A stretch of DNA of 64,000 nucleotides from JACVRW01 sp963808775 (GTDB lineage: Bacteria > Actinomycetota > Thermoleophilia > Solirubrobacterales > Thermoleophilaceae), in NCBI GenBank assembly GCA_963808775.1, contig CAWEGR010000005.1, positions 1,131,454 to 1,195,453 on the forward strand, read 5' to 3'. Position 1 is the stretch's first letter, and every line of letters begins with the position of its first letter. The translations under genes and the position numbers were made by a program. Shown piece by piece: positions 36,449 through 44,693 of this stretch. The notes below the pieces were generated by a model. That model saw only the letters and a program-made list of their open reading frames with translations, did no database searches and was not told the DNA's origin.

Positions 36449-37294
36449 TTAGCCGAGCGGTGCGGTCTTGGCCCGGAAGCTCGGGACTCCGGTCGGCAGC
36501 CCCTCGGCGTCGCAGGGCAGCTGTCCGCGCAACTCCGCCTTCATCTGATCGCGCACGAACCTGGTCTGCGTTGGGTCGCGGTGCAGCGCACCACGGTAGG
36601 GCTGGTCGAGGTCGCGAATCAGGATGAGCGCAGATGCGAACACGATCGCGGAGGCCACGACGATCGCGATGTGCACGACTGGCTCAACGGAGAACATGGG
36701 CGCCGTCGCCATCACCGCGAGGATCAGCGCGACTGCTCCAAGCATCAGCCACGCGAGCGCGCTGGGCACAGTCGGCCGAGCCTCGCTGAGGCGGTTCTGC
36801 CGCGCGGCGGCCCGTTCCCCGTCGCGTTGGACCAGGTGCTCACCGGCGGTCAGCTCCTCATCGTCGCGGACGAGCTGGACGCCGGCCCCCCGGATCAGCC
36901 CGCCCCAGTACGTGGGCACGTTGCTCACCCGCCCATCGCCCATCGCCAGCCACTCATGCTCGATCACACTGGTCGCATAGCAGACGACCTGCTTCTGAAG
37001 CAGCTCGCGCAGGCGCGCGTCCCTCACCAGGTCCGCCTCGCGGAACAGCAGCAGAGTCGCTGTCGCTTCTTCGTTCTCGGCGCGCCCGACGCTCGTCCAC
37101 GACGCGAATGTTTGGACGAGCACGAAGACGAGCAGCAGCACCGCGAGCGTGGCCAGCGGCGCCGCCAGCTCCCCAACCACCAACCCGCCGCCGGGGTCCG
37201 CGACCGCGGCCTGCCGCGGCCGCCAGACCCGGCGATTGACGTACAGGCTTGCCGCTACCACAAGGGCGACGACCAGTACCGTCACCAAGGTCAC
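36449..37294 (-). CDS. DUF4239 (bestrophin-like) membrane protein
   Basis: About 281 residues with four hydrophobic segments in two pairs: LVTVLVVALVVAASLYVNRR and LAAPLATLAVLLLVFVLVQT near the N-terminus, then ALAWLMLGAVALILAVMATA and VVHIAIVVASAIVFASALIL. The middle soluble part has ENEEATATLLLFREADLVRD and YATSVIEHEWLAMGDG. This layout is that of DUF4239 proteins, distantly related to bestrophin channels. GTG at 37294 places the first segment at the N-terminus; the frame is open 26 codons further upstream. Confidence 0.8.
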   Translation of the reverse strand: MTLVTVLVVALVVAASLYVNRRVWRPRQAAVADPGGGLVVGELAAPLATLAVLLLVFVLVQTFASWTSVGRAENEEATATLLLFREADLVRDARLRELLQKQVVCYATSVIEHEWLAMGDGRVSNVPTYWGGLIRGAGVQLVRDDEELTAGEHLVQRDGERAAARQNRLSEARPTVPSALAWLMLGAVALILAVMATAPMFSVEPVVHIAIVVASAIVFASALILIRDLDQPYRGALHRDPTQTRFVRDQMKAELRGQLPCDAEGLPTGVPSFRAKTAPLG

Positions 37295-38017
37295 GCGCGC
37301 AGTATGGACGCCGGCGCGGCCGTCCTCGACGGCTTTCCGACCTGCAAGGGGCCGAATGCTCGCCCTGCTCATGGGTCCTCACGACGGGGCGATCAATCGG
37401 TCCGAATGGGAGACCTTCCCCGCATCCCGGTGCGGCGATCTCGAGGTGTTGCCGGACACCGGTACGAGGGAGGCCGGGACGAGGTTGCCAACCCCACCCG
37501 TCCCGGCCCTCGGCCTCGCGTGCGGGGGAAGCCCGCGAGTCCGTCGTACCCCTCGCGGCGCCTCGTGCCCAGCGCCGTGTGGGGTCAAACCGAGGACGGC
37601 TGTCCAGCCGCATCCAACCCAGAATTGTTGAGAGTTGAACTGCGGAGGTGCCGACTTCGTTCGAGAGCGGCCGGCGGGCCGACGACGACGACGCGGCAGC
37701 GTCGGCGGAGCGCCCCAAGCCGCCTCCCATCATCGACTTCACCTGAGGCGGCCTCAGCGAACGCTCCGCGGATGGATTACAGTCGGAGGGCCGTATGGAG
37801 GAGGCGCGGGGATGTTGTCCAACCCACGCATCCTCGCGTCTCTCCTCAACCTCGGGCGCGCTTCGCGCGATGCCGGTTCCGGAGCGCCGCCGGCAACCGA
37901 GATGCGATCCACAGCGGCCGCCAGACGTAGACGGCCGCAAGGCCGAGCGGGCCGCCGCCCCCGAGGGGCGCTGAAGAGAGTTGAGGCACCGTGGCCGGGG
38001 GATCCGGCCCCCGCGCC
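37295..38017. other. Gene-poor 0.7 kb stretch
   Basis: Several open frames exist but none has coherent codon use or a recognisable protein. It contains the complex hairpin at 37465-37512 and the terminator at 37983-38019. The composition is GC-rich with short Arg-codon repeats (CGA/CGC), as expected from random frames. It may be decayed foreign DNA. Confidence 0.5.
37465..37512. repeat. Complex palindrome, 10-base perfect arms
   Basis: GGCCGGGACG (37472-37481) and CGTCCCGGCC (37499-37508) are perfect arms. Just outside, CGAG and CTCG can extend the stem across a 3-base bulge. The loop holds GGTT-GCC-AACC. It is upstream of the DUF4239 gene and unexplained by a nearby gene end. Confidence 0.6.
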
Positions 38018-38019
38018 TC
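37983..38019. terminator. Terminator of the cupin gene
   Basis: GAGGC...GCCTC outer arms and GGGGG...CCCCC inner arms form a strong hairpin that overlaps the stop codon of the minus-strand cupin gene. Confidence 0.6.
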
Positions 38020-38509
38020 AGCGCGCGAACAGCGACACCATCAGCGACTGCACCGGTCGCGGCGGGAAGCTCATCACGACGTCGTCGCGGTGGCGCTTCA
38101 GGAAGCGGGCCGCCCAGCGGGCCCCGCGCAGGCTCTTCGGCACGCCGCCACGCATGAACAGGCCCTCGCGCGCCGCCGCGGCGCTGTCCTCGAGGAAGGC
38201 CCGCAGCTCGCGGGCGGGGTGGACATGGCAGCGCAGGTGAGCCTCCTCGCTGCCCACGCTCGCCAGCGCGTGGCGCGTGCCCGGCCTGACGAGCATCTCG
38301 CCGTCGCCGGGACCTATCACGCGCTCCTCGCGGCCGAGGGTGAAGCGGACCGAGCCGCTCAGGACGCGCCAGCGCTCCTCCTGACGGGGATGCAGATGCG
38401 CCGGCAGGGCGCCGCCCGGCTCGAGCCACGCATCCACGATCAGATCGTCGCCCTCCGGCGTGAAGGCGTAGCGGACCTTGTGAACCGGATCGCGAACCGC
38501 GTCCGACAT
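38018..38509 (-). CDS. Cupin domain protein
   Basis: A 163-residue single-domain cupin. Motif 1 is PAHLHPRQEERWRVLSGSVR (two His and a Glu metal set); motif 2 is PGTRHALASVGSEEAHLRCH. The C-terminal 60 residues are helical (FLEDSAAAAREGLFMRGGVP) and resemble the tail of cupins seen beside TetR genes. AAGGGAGA before 38509 supports that start. It is divergent from a TetR gene across a perfect operator-like palindrome, so it is probably the regulator's target. Confidence 0.88.
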   Translation of the reverse strand: MSDAVRDPVHKVRYAFTPEGDDLIVDAWLEPGGALPAHLHPRQEERWRVLSGSVRFTLGREERVIGPGDGEMLVRPGTRHALASVGSEEAHLRCHVHPARELRAFLEDSAAAAREGLFMRGGVPKSLRGARWAARFLKRHRDDVVMSFPPRPVQSLMVSLFAR

Positions 38510-38530
38510 GATGGCGTCTCCCTTCTCTTG

Positions 38531-38546
38531 GTTACCAGCGGGTAAC
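38531..38546. promoter_or_regulatory. TetR operator between cupin and TetR genes
   Basis: GTTACC-AGCG-GGTAAC has perfect 6-base arms. It lies in the 53-base gap between the divergent cupin (start 38509) and TetR (start 38563) genes, where one bound dimer could block both promoters. Confidence 0.7.
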
Positions 38547-38562
38547 ATAGCAATCCTCGGTC

Positions 38563-39120
38563 ATGGCCGCCTCAGCCACTCGCATCCCCGCCGCCGAGCG
38601 CCGCGCCCTGCTGCTGCGCGCCGCCGGCCGCCTGTTCGCCGAGCGCGGCTACGGCGGAACACGCATTGACGACGTCGCCGCCGCAGCCGGTGTGACGAAG
38701 CCGATCGTCTACCGCCACTTCGAGTCGAAGAAGGCCCTCTACCTCGCGCTGCTCGACCGGCACGAGGCGGACCTGCCGGGCTTCGCCGACCCGGCCACCG
38801 CACCCCGCGACATCCTCGCGGGTTGGCTCGACTACGTGCGCGCGAACTCCCACGCCTGGATCATGCTGTTTCGCGACACCTCGGGCGACGCCGAGATCGA
38901 GGCGGCCCGGCGCCGGGTCAACGAGCGGGCGCGCGAGGTGATCGCCGACCTGATCCGCGCCCGGGGCGGCGTCCGCACGGCGGAGGTCGAGCCGACGGCC
39001 GAGCTCCTCACAAGCGGACTCGCCGGCCTCGCGCTGTGGTGGATCGAGCACCCGCGGGTCCCGAAGGACGTCGTGCTCGACGTCGCGGCGCGGAGCGCCG
39101 AGGCGGCGCTCGCGCCATGA
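38563..39120 (+). CDS. TetR/AcrR family regulator
   Basis: A 185-residue regulator with the HTH in RRALLLRAAGRLFAERGYGG and DDVAAAAGVTKPIVYRHFES. The C-terminal domain has WLDYVRANSHAWIMLFRDTS and GLAGLALWWIEHPRVPKDVV, a pattern seen in TetR_C domains of actinobacteria. The likely operator is the GTTACC palindrome just upstream. The stop overlaps the ATG of the phosphodiester glycosidase gene, so that gene is probably under the same control. Confidence 0.93.
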   Translation: MAASATRIPAAERRALLLRAAGRLFAERGYGGTRIDDVAAAAGVTKPIVYRHFESKKALYLALLDRHEADLPGFADPATAPRDILAGWLDYVRANSHAWIMLFRDTSGDAEIEAARRRVNERAREVIADLIRARGGVRTAEVEPTAELLTSGLAGLALWWIEHPRVPKDVVLDVAARSAEAALAP

Positions 39121-40343
39121 AGCCCGCGGCCGCGGCGGGCCTCGTGCTGCTCGCGCTCGCGGGCGCCGCACCGGCGCGCGCCGCGGAGCTGCCGCTCGGC
39201 TCCCGCTCCCTCGACGAGACCCGCGAGCGCGCGCAGGTCGCGCCGGGGCTGCGCTGGACGCGCATCGAGCGCGAGGGTGGTCCCTGGCGGCTGAACGTGC
39301 TCGAGATCGATCGCGAGCTGATCGACGGACGCGTGGCCGGCGCGCTCTCGAACGGGCGCGTGGCGGGCCTCGAGCAGCCGAGCCGCACCGCCCGGCGCCT
39401 GCGCGCCGTGGCCGGCGTCAACGGCACCTTCTTCGCCCTCGACGGAGACCCGATCGGCGCGCTCGCCCTCGGCGGCTCGATCGTGAGCGAGCCGCTCGAC
39501 GGCCGCTCGGCGCTGATCGTCCCGTCGGCGCGCGGAGCGCGGGTGCGCGTCGCCGCGCTCGGGTTCGAGGGCTCGGTCCGCGCCGGGGATGCCGAGCGGC
39601 TCGTGGACGGCGTCGACCGCCCGCGCGGGAGGATCCCGGCGTGCGGCGGCAGGGGCGGCGACCGGCCCACCGAGGAGCCGAACCCGCTGTTCACCTGCAC
39701 CGACCGCTCCGAGCTCGTCGTATACACGCGCCGCTGGGGTGCGGCGCGTCCGAGCGGTGGGGCCGAGGCGCTCCTGCGCGCGGGCGAGCCCGCGACGGTC
39801 GAACGGGTCGGGGCGCCTGCGGGCGGGCCCGTCCCGCGGGGCGGGCTCGTCCTGTCCGGGAGCGGTGACGCCGCGCGCTTCCTCCGCCGGCGCCTGGAGG
39901 CCGGCGACCCGGTCTCTGTCGACCTCCGCCTGCTGGCGGGGGAGGGCGAGCTCCAGGTCGAGCGTCAGGCGCTCGTGACGAGCGCCGGCCCGCGGCTCCT
40001 CACGGGCGCCCGCGTGACCGTCAGGGCCCGCCCCGAGGGCTTCGCTCCGGATCCGAGCTTCTTCGGCTCGTTCGTGGCGTCCCGCAACCCCCGTACCCTC
40101 GCCGGGGTGAGAGCCGACGGAACGCTCGTCCTCGTGACCGTCGACGGCCGCCAGCCGGGCTGGAGCGCCGGCGTGACCCTCACCGAGGCCGCGCGGGTGA
40201 TGCGCTCACTCGGCGCGCGCGACGCGGTCAACCTCGACGGCGGCGGCTCGACGGTGATGGTGATCCGCGGCGAGGTCGTGAACAGGCCGTCCGACCCGGG
40301 CGGCGAGCGTGCGGTGTCGAACGGGGTGTTCGTCCTCCCGTGA
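39117..40343 (+). CDS. Secreted phosphodiester glycosidase family protein (NAGPA domain)
   Basis: A 408-residue protein with a Sec signal peptide (KPAAAAGLVLLALAGAAPA, cleavage near ARA-AE). The NAGPA domain shows in AVAGVNGTFFALDGDPIGAL, the Cys pair region PACGGRGGDRPTEEP, TLVLVTVDGRQPGWSAGVTL and the hallmark AVNLDGGGSTVMVI. The founding member uncovers mannose 6-phosphate by removing GlcNAc from a phosphodiester; bacterial members probably act on wall or exopolysaccharide phosphodiesters. It is translationally coupled to the TetR gene upstream and to the phosphoesterase downstream. Confidence 0.88.
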   Translation: MKPAAAAGLVLLALAGAAPARAAELPLGSRSLDETRERAQVAPGLRWTRIEREGGPWRLNVLEIDRELIDGRVAGALSNGRVAGLEQPSRTARRLRAVAGVNGTFFALDGDPIGALALGGSIVSEPLDGRSALIVPSARGARVRVAALGFEGSVRAGDAERLVDGVDRPRGRIPACGGRGGDRPTEEPNPLFTCTDRSELVVYTRRWGAARPSGGAEALLRAGEPATVERVGAPAGGPVPRGGLVLSGSGDAARFLRRRLEAGDPVSVDLRLLAGEGELQVERQALVTSAGPRLLTGARVTVRARPEGFAPDPSFFGSFVASRNPRTLAGVRADGTLVLVTVDGRQPGWSAGVTLTEAARVMRSLGARDAVNLDGGGSTVMVIRGEVVNRPSDPGGERAVSNGVFVLP

Positions 40344-41159
40344 GAGTGCTCGCGATCGCGCTCGCGCTGCTGGCCGGCGGCGGGGCCCCGCCCGCGCCCG
40401 AGCCGGAGCGCGCCGTGGTCTGGGCGGTGGGGGACGCCGCGACGCCGAACGACACGGCGCGGCGCCTTGCCGCGCACATTCGGGGCGCGCGGCCGGACCG
40501 CTTCCTCTACCTGGGCGACGTCTACGAGCACGGCACCCTCGCGGAGTTCCGCTCGAACTACCACCCGCTCTACGGGGCGCTGGCGGAGATCACGGACCCG
40601 ACGGTGGGCAACCACGAGTGGGAGAACCGCTTCTCCGGCTTCTACCCGTACTGGCGCGCGCGCAAGGGCCGGCGCCAGCCGCCCTGGTCGAGCACCGGCA
40701 TCGCGGGCTGGGAGATTCTCGCCCTCAACTCGCAGGCGGCCCACGGGCCGGGCTCCCGTCAGCTCCGCTGGCTGCGGCTGGCGGTCGCCGAGCCCGGCGG
40801 GCGACTGCCGCATCGCCTTCTGGCACCGGCCGCGGTTCAGCGCCGGCATCTACCCCGACTCACCGGATCTCGAGCCGCTCTGGGCCGCCCTGCGCGGACA
40901 CGCCAAGGCCGTGCTGAGCGGCCACGACCACAACATGCAGCGGCTGCGGCCGCGCGGCGGGATCACGCAGTTCATCTCCGGCGCCGGAGGGGCGAGCCCG
41001 TACCGGGTCGACCGCGGCGACCGGCGCCTCCTCTTCGGGAGGAGCGGCATCGGAGGCGCGCTGCGGATCGTGCTCTCGCCGGGTCGGGCGACCTTCGAGT
41101 TCCGCGACTCGGCGGGACGCCTGCTCGACCGCAGCCGCCGCACCTGCGATCCGGGCTAG
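40340..41159 (+). CDS. Secreted metallophosphoesterase (acid phosphatase-like), frameshifted
   Basis: About 272 residues across two frames. A hydrophobic lead (VLAIALALLAGGGAPPA) suggests export. Metal motifs: VVWAVGDAATPND, RFLYLGDVYEHGT (GDxY), TVGNHEW (GNHE); after the frame change AFWHRPRFSAG, and VLSGHDHNMQRL (GHxH). The frame changes near 40798, where GGG should be GG (AEPGGDCRIAFWHRP). All metal ligands are present, so an error is likely. It overlaps the phosphodiester glycosidase gene (GTGA); together they could first expose and then cleave a phosphate. Confidence 0.88.
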
Positions 41160-41797
41160 ACCGGCCGCTCGCGCGCGTGCGCGGGAAGGGGTTCGAGATC
41201 GTCGACGAACCCGGGCGTCGCCCGCACCCGATCGAGCCACTCGGCCACGCGCGCGTGCGCGCGAGGGTCGGCGCCGGCGTCGCCCGCCGAGCTCACGTAC
41301 GGGTACAGGGCAACGTCGGCGACGGTGTATGAGGGGCCCGCCGCGAACTCCCCGCCGCGGGCGGCCAGCAGGCGGTCGAATGCGGCGAGGGCATCCGAGC
41401 CGCGCCCGAGCCGGTTCTCGAAGACCTCGCGCTCGCTCTCCCAGCGGCCGGAGAGCTTGAGGTAGCGCGCGTAGCCGAGCTCCGCCTCGATCCGATCCTG
41501 CTCGAAGAACATCGCCTGGTGCACGCGGGCGCGCGCGAGCCGGTGGTCCGGCGGCGGCATGAACTCGGTCCCCTCGCCGAGGTAGAGCAGGATCGCCGCG
41601 GACTCGGCGATGGTCTCGCCCGAGTCGAGCTCGAGCACGGGCACGCGGCCGTCGGGGTTGCGCGCGAAGTGCTCCTCGGTGCGCGTCTCGCCCTTGAAGA
41701 GGTCGACCTCGACGCGCTCGAAGGGGATGCCGAGCTGCCGCAGCAGGATGCGCGGCTTCATCGCGTTGCCGGACGCAGGATGGTCGTAGAGGATCAC
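41156..41797 (-). CDS. Glutathione S-transferase family protein
   Basis: 213 residues. The N-terminal thioredoxin-like domain has ILYDHPASGNAMKPRILLRQ, GRVPVLELDSGETIAESAAI (cis-Pro and the Glu-Ser glutathione-type site). The C-terminal helical domain has LLAARGGEFAAGPSYTVADV with the conserved N-capping Asp. There is no active-site Cys at the N-terminus, so a Ser-type GST is likely. Actinobacteria mostly lack glutathione, so the thiol cofactor is an open question. Confidence 0.9.
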   Translation of the reverse strand: MILYDHPASGNAMKPRILLRQLGIPFERVEVDLFKGETRTEEHFARNPDGRVPVLELDSGETIAESAAILLYLGEGTEFMPPPDHRLARARVHQAMFFEQDRIEAELGYARYLKLSGRWESEREVFENRLGRGSDALAAFDRLLAARGGEFAAGPSYTVADVALYPYVSSAGDAGADPRAHARVAEWLDRVRATPGFVDDLEPLPAHARERPV

Positions 41798-41863
41798 GCC
41801 GCGAACGCTACCCCGCGCGCCCCGCGGGAAGGAACTCCGGGGGTCCCGGCGAATCCCTCGCCC

Positions 41864-42715
41864 GTGACGCGAACCGGGACGACCGCCCTCACCCTCTCCG
41901 AAGAGATCCGCCAGCGCTTCGACGAGTTCAGCCGCTCACAGAAGGACGTCGGGCAGTACATCGTCGACCATCTGGAGGAGGCGGCCTTCCACACGGCCGA
42001 GGAGCTGGCCCGCCGCGCCAACACGTCGAGCTCGACCGTCGTACGCTTCGCGCAGGCGCTCGGGTTCGAGGGTTTTCCCGAGCTCCAGGCCGCCGCGCGC
42101 GACGAGTACCGGCGCGCGCGCGAGAACGGCGCCTCAGCTGCCGACATATCCGCCCAACCTCTGTTTCCGATCGACCAGACCGAGTTCGAGACCGCGCTCG
42201 CCGCGGACCACGCCAACGTGGCCGAGACCGCGCGCAAGATCGACCGCGAGGAGGTCACGGCCGCCGTCGACCTGATCTCGCGCGCCGATCGCATCGTCCT
42301 CTGCGGCACGGATCAGATGGCCTTCTTCGCGAGCTACCTGCGCCACCTGCTGATGCTGCTCGACCTGCGCGCCGAGGTGGTCGCCTCGCCGAGCCAGGAG
42401 GGCCTCGCGAAGCTCGGCCGCATCGACGAGAACACCGTGATGGTCGGCTTCTCAGCCGGCCGCCCGCACCCGCTCGTGGTGCGCGCGATGAAGCTCGCCC
42501 GCAACCGCCGCGCCGCGACGATCGCGATCGCCGACGCCACTCTGTCCGAGGTCGCGAAGCTCGCCGACCACCGGCTCTACTACTCGTCCAACAGCCCCGC
42601 CTACGTGCGCTCGCACGCGGCGCTGCTCGGCGTGATCCAGGCGCTCGCCTACGGCATCTACGCGCAGGACGAGTCCGCCTACGCGGACCGCATCAAGGCG
42701 TTCCGGCTCAAGTAG
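41864..42715 (+). CDS. MurR/RpiR family transcriptional regulator
   Basis: 283 residues. The N-terminal HTH_6 domain shows FDEFSRSQKDVGQYIVDHLE and FHTAEELARRANTSSSTVVR then FAQALGFEGFPELQAA. The C-terminal SIS domain has ISRADRIVLCGTDQMAFFAS and TVMVGFSAGRPHPLVVRAMK; SIS domains sense sugar phosphates. GTG at 41864 is chosen as the family starts about 15 residues before the HTH. It precedes a secreted protein and a patatin and may regulate them. Confidence 0.9.
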   Translation: MTRTGTTALTLSEEIRQRFDEFSRSQKDVGQYIVDHLEEAAFHTAEELARRANTSSSTVVRFAQALGFEGFPELQAAARDEYRRARENGASAADISAQPLFPIDQTEFETALAADHANVAETARKIDREEVTAAVDLISRADRIVLCGTDQMAFFASYLRHLLMLLDLRAEVVASPSQEGLAKLGRIDENTVMVGFSAGRPHPLVVRAMKLARNRRAATIAIADATLSEVAKLADHRLYYSSNSPAYVRSHAALLGVIQALAYGIYAQDESAYADRIKAFRLK

Positions 42716-42754
42716 GCTGCCACTCCCTGTGAGGAGGGGAGCCGCTAGCTCGTC

Positions 42755-44689
42755 GTGCGTAGCGGCGCTGACGCGTGTGCGCTCGCCGCGCCCGCCCAGG
42801 CCGCCAAGCCCGGCTGCGACCCGATCGACCTCGCGCACTGCCTGCTGCCCTGGCCGAACGACTACTTCCGCCAGGGAGGGAAGCTCGCGCTGCGCAACCG
42901 GGACATGCCGGCGAACCGGCAGGGCCGGCACGTGCGCGCCGCCGACTACAACCGCTCGGACGGGTTCAGCCCGGGTCAGCTGATCGTCACGCACGTCCCG
43001 CGGCTCAACCTGAAGCGAAGCGGCGCGGTGCCGGTCAACGACCTCCAGAAGACGTTCGCGCGCCGCGCTCCGATCGTCGTGATCGACGCGAAGACCCGGA
43101 AGCGCCAGCTGATCTGGGCCGAGCTCGACTCGCAGTCGAAGGACCCGGCCAGGCGCGCGCTCCTGATCCATCCGGCCGCGAACTGGCGCGAGGGGCGCCG
43201 CTACATCGTCGCGCTCAGGAACCTGCGCGACCGGCCGCGGCCGCATGCTGCGCAGCACCGACGCTTTCGCGTTGCTCTGCGCCTCGGCATCGCCGGCGGG
43301 CCGCGCCAGCGCCACTTCAACCGCCGCATCTTCCCGGCGCTCGCGCGCGCCGGGATCGCGCGGGGGAGCCTCTACCGGGCCTGGGACTTCACGATCGCCG
43401 GCGAGCGGTCGCTCTCGCAGCGCCTCCTGTCGATCCGCGACCGGGCCTATGCCGAGCTCGGCGACACGAGCCTCGGCGACCTGCAGGTGCAGGGGTCTGC
43501 GCCGCCGTTCACCGTCGACTCGGTCACGCAGCAGACGCCCGACGTAAAGCGCGTGGACGGGACGTTCACGATCCCGTGCTTCCTCGACAGGGCGGGCTGC
43601 CCGCCGGGCGCGCGCTTCCGCCTCGGCCGCGACGGTCTCCCCGTCCGCACGCCGGGGAACGTCCAGGTCGAGCGCTTCATCTGCCTCGTGCCGAACGCCG
43701 GCACGAACGGGCGGGCACTCATCTTCGGCCATGGCCTGCTCGGCGGCGCCGAGGCGATCCTGCCGATCGCCCCGCTCGCGAGCGCCGGCAACTTCGTGGC
43801 CTGCGCGACCGACTGGTCGGGGATGTCGACGGAGGACGTCCCGAACGTGCTCGCGCTGTCGAAGGACCTGTCGAGGTTCCCGAGCCTCGCCGACCGCCTT
43901 CAGCAGGGCTTCGTCAACTTCATGTATCTCGGCCGCCTGCTCATCCATCCGCAGGGCCTCTCATCCAACCCCGAGTTCGCGGGGAAGATCGACACGGGAC
44001 GGCTCTTCTACGCGGGCGCGAGCCAGGGCGGCATCCTCGGCGGCGCGCTCACGGCGGTGGCGCCGGACTTCGAGCGCTCCGCGCTGATCGTGCCCGGCAT
44101 GAACTTCAGCCTGCTGATCACCCGATCGACGCAGTTCACGCCGTTCGCGAAGGTCCTCTACGGGAACTACCGCGACCCGATCGAGCGCGCGCTGCTCGTG
44201 TCGATGATCCAGATGCTCTGGGACCGCGGCGAGGCGAACGGGTACGCCTGGCACATGACGAGCGACCCGTACGCGAACACGCCGCTGCACACGGTGCTGC
44301 TGCACGAGGCGTTCGGCGACCACCAGGTCACGAACGTGGCCACCGAGGTGGAGGCGCGCGTGATCGGCGCCCGCCTGCGCACTCCGGCGCTCGATCCGGG
44401 CCGCAGCCGCGACAAGCGGCCGTTCTACGGGATCCCGCAGATCGAGGCCTTCCCCTACACGGGCAACGCTCTGGTGCTCTACGACATCGGGCCGCTGCGC
44501 GGGGACCTCGGAACGCCCGCCCCGCCGCTCAAGAACATCGCGCCGACCCTCGGCGAGGACCCCCATGCGCTCACGGCGTTCGAGCCGGCCGCCGCGGCGC
44601 AGTTCTCCGAGTTCCTGAAGCCCGGCGGCGCGTTCGTCGACACCTGCGGCGCGAGTCCCTGCTACGCGCACGGATGGACGGGCCCCTGA
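42755..44689 (+). CDS. Secreted protein of about 640 residues, alpha/beta-hydrolase-like
   Basis: The mature part begins AAKPGCDPIDLAHCLLPWPN with a Cys pair. The C-terminal half has ALIFGHGLLGGAEAILPIAP (HG oxyanion-type turn), FYAGASQGGILGGALTAVAP (GASQGG nucleophile elbow, GxSxG) and LHTVLLHEAFGDHQVTN with a likely catalytic His, so an exported hydrolase is likely. The signal peptide is damaged: GTG at 42729 in another frame joined to ACALAAPAQA would restore one. A compensated frame change is also suspected at about 43235-43285. Neighbours are the RpiR regulator and a patatin five bases downstream. Confidence 0.75.
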   Translation: MRSGADACALAAPAQAAKPGCDPIDLAHCLLPWPNDYFRQGGKLALRNRDMPANRQGRHVRAADYNRSDGFSPGQLIVTHVPRLNLKRSGAVPVNDLQKTFARRAPIVVIDAKTRKRQLIWAELDSQSKDPARRALLIHPAANWREGRRYIVALRNLRDRPRPHAAQHRRFRVALRLGIAGGPRQRHFNRRIFPALARAGIARGSLYRAWDFTIAGERSLSQRLLSIRDRAYAELGDTSLGDLQVQGSAPPFTVDSVTQQTPDVKRVDGTFTIPCFLDRAGCPPGARFRLGRDGLPVRTPGNVQVERFICLVPNAGTNGRALIFGHGLLGGAEAILPIAPLASAGNFVACATDWSGMSTEDVPNVLALSKDLSRFPSLADRLQQGFVNFMYLGRLLIHPQGLSSNPEFAGKIDTGRLFYAGASQGGILGGALTAVAPDFERSALIVPGMNFSLLITRSTQFTPFAKVLYGNYRDPIERALLVSMIQMLWDRGEANGYAWHMTSDPYANTPLHTVLLHEAFGDHQVTNVATEVEARVIGARLRTPALDPGRSRDKRPFYGIPQIEAFPYTGNALVLYDIGPLRGDLGTPAPPLKNIAPTLGEDPHALTAFEPAAAAQFSEFLKPGGAFVDTCGASPCYAHGWTGP

Positions 44690-44693
44690 CGCC

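Noticed and set aside
36119..37930. A 603-residue plus-strand frame across 36.1-37.9 kb
   Set aside because: It is antisense to the DUF4239 gene, whose membrane segments are clear, and its composition is not protein-like.
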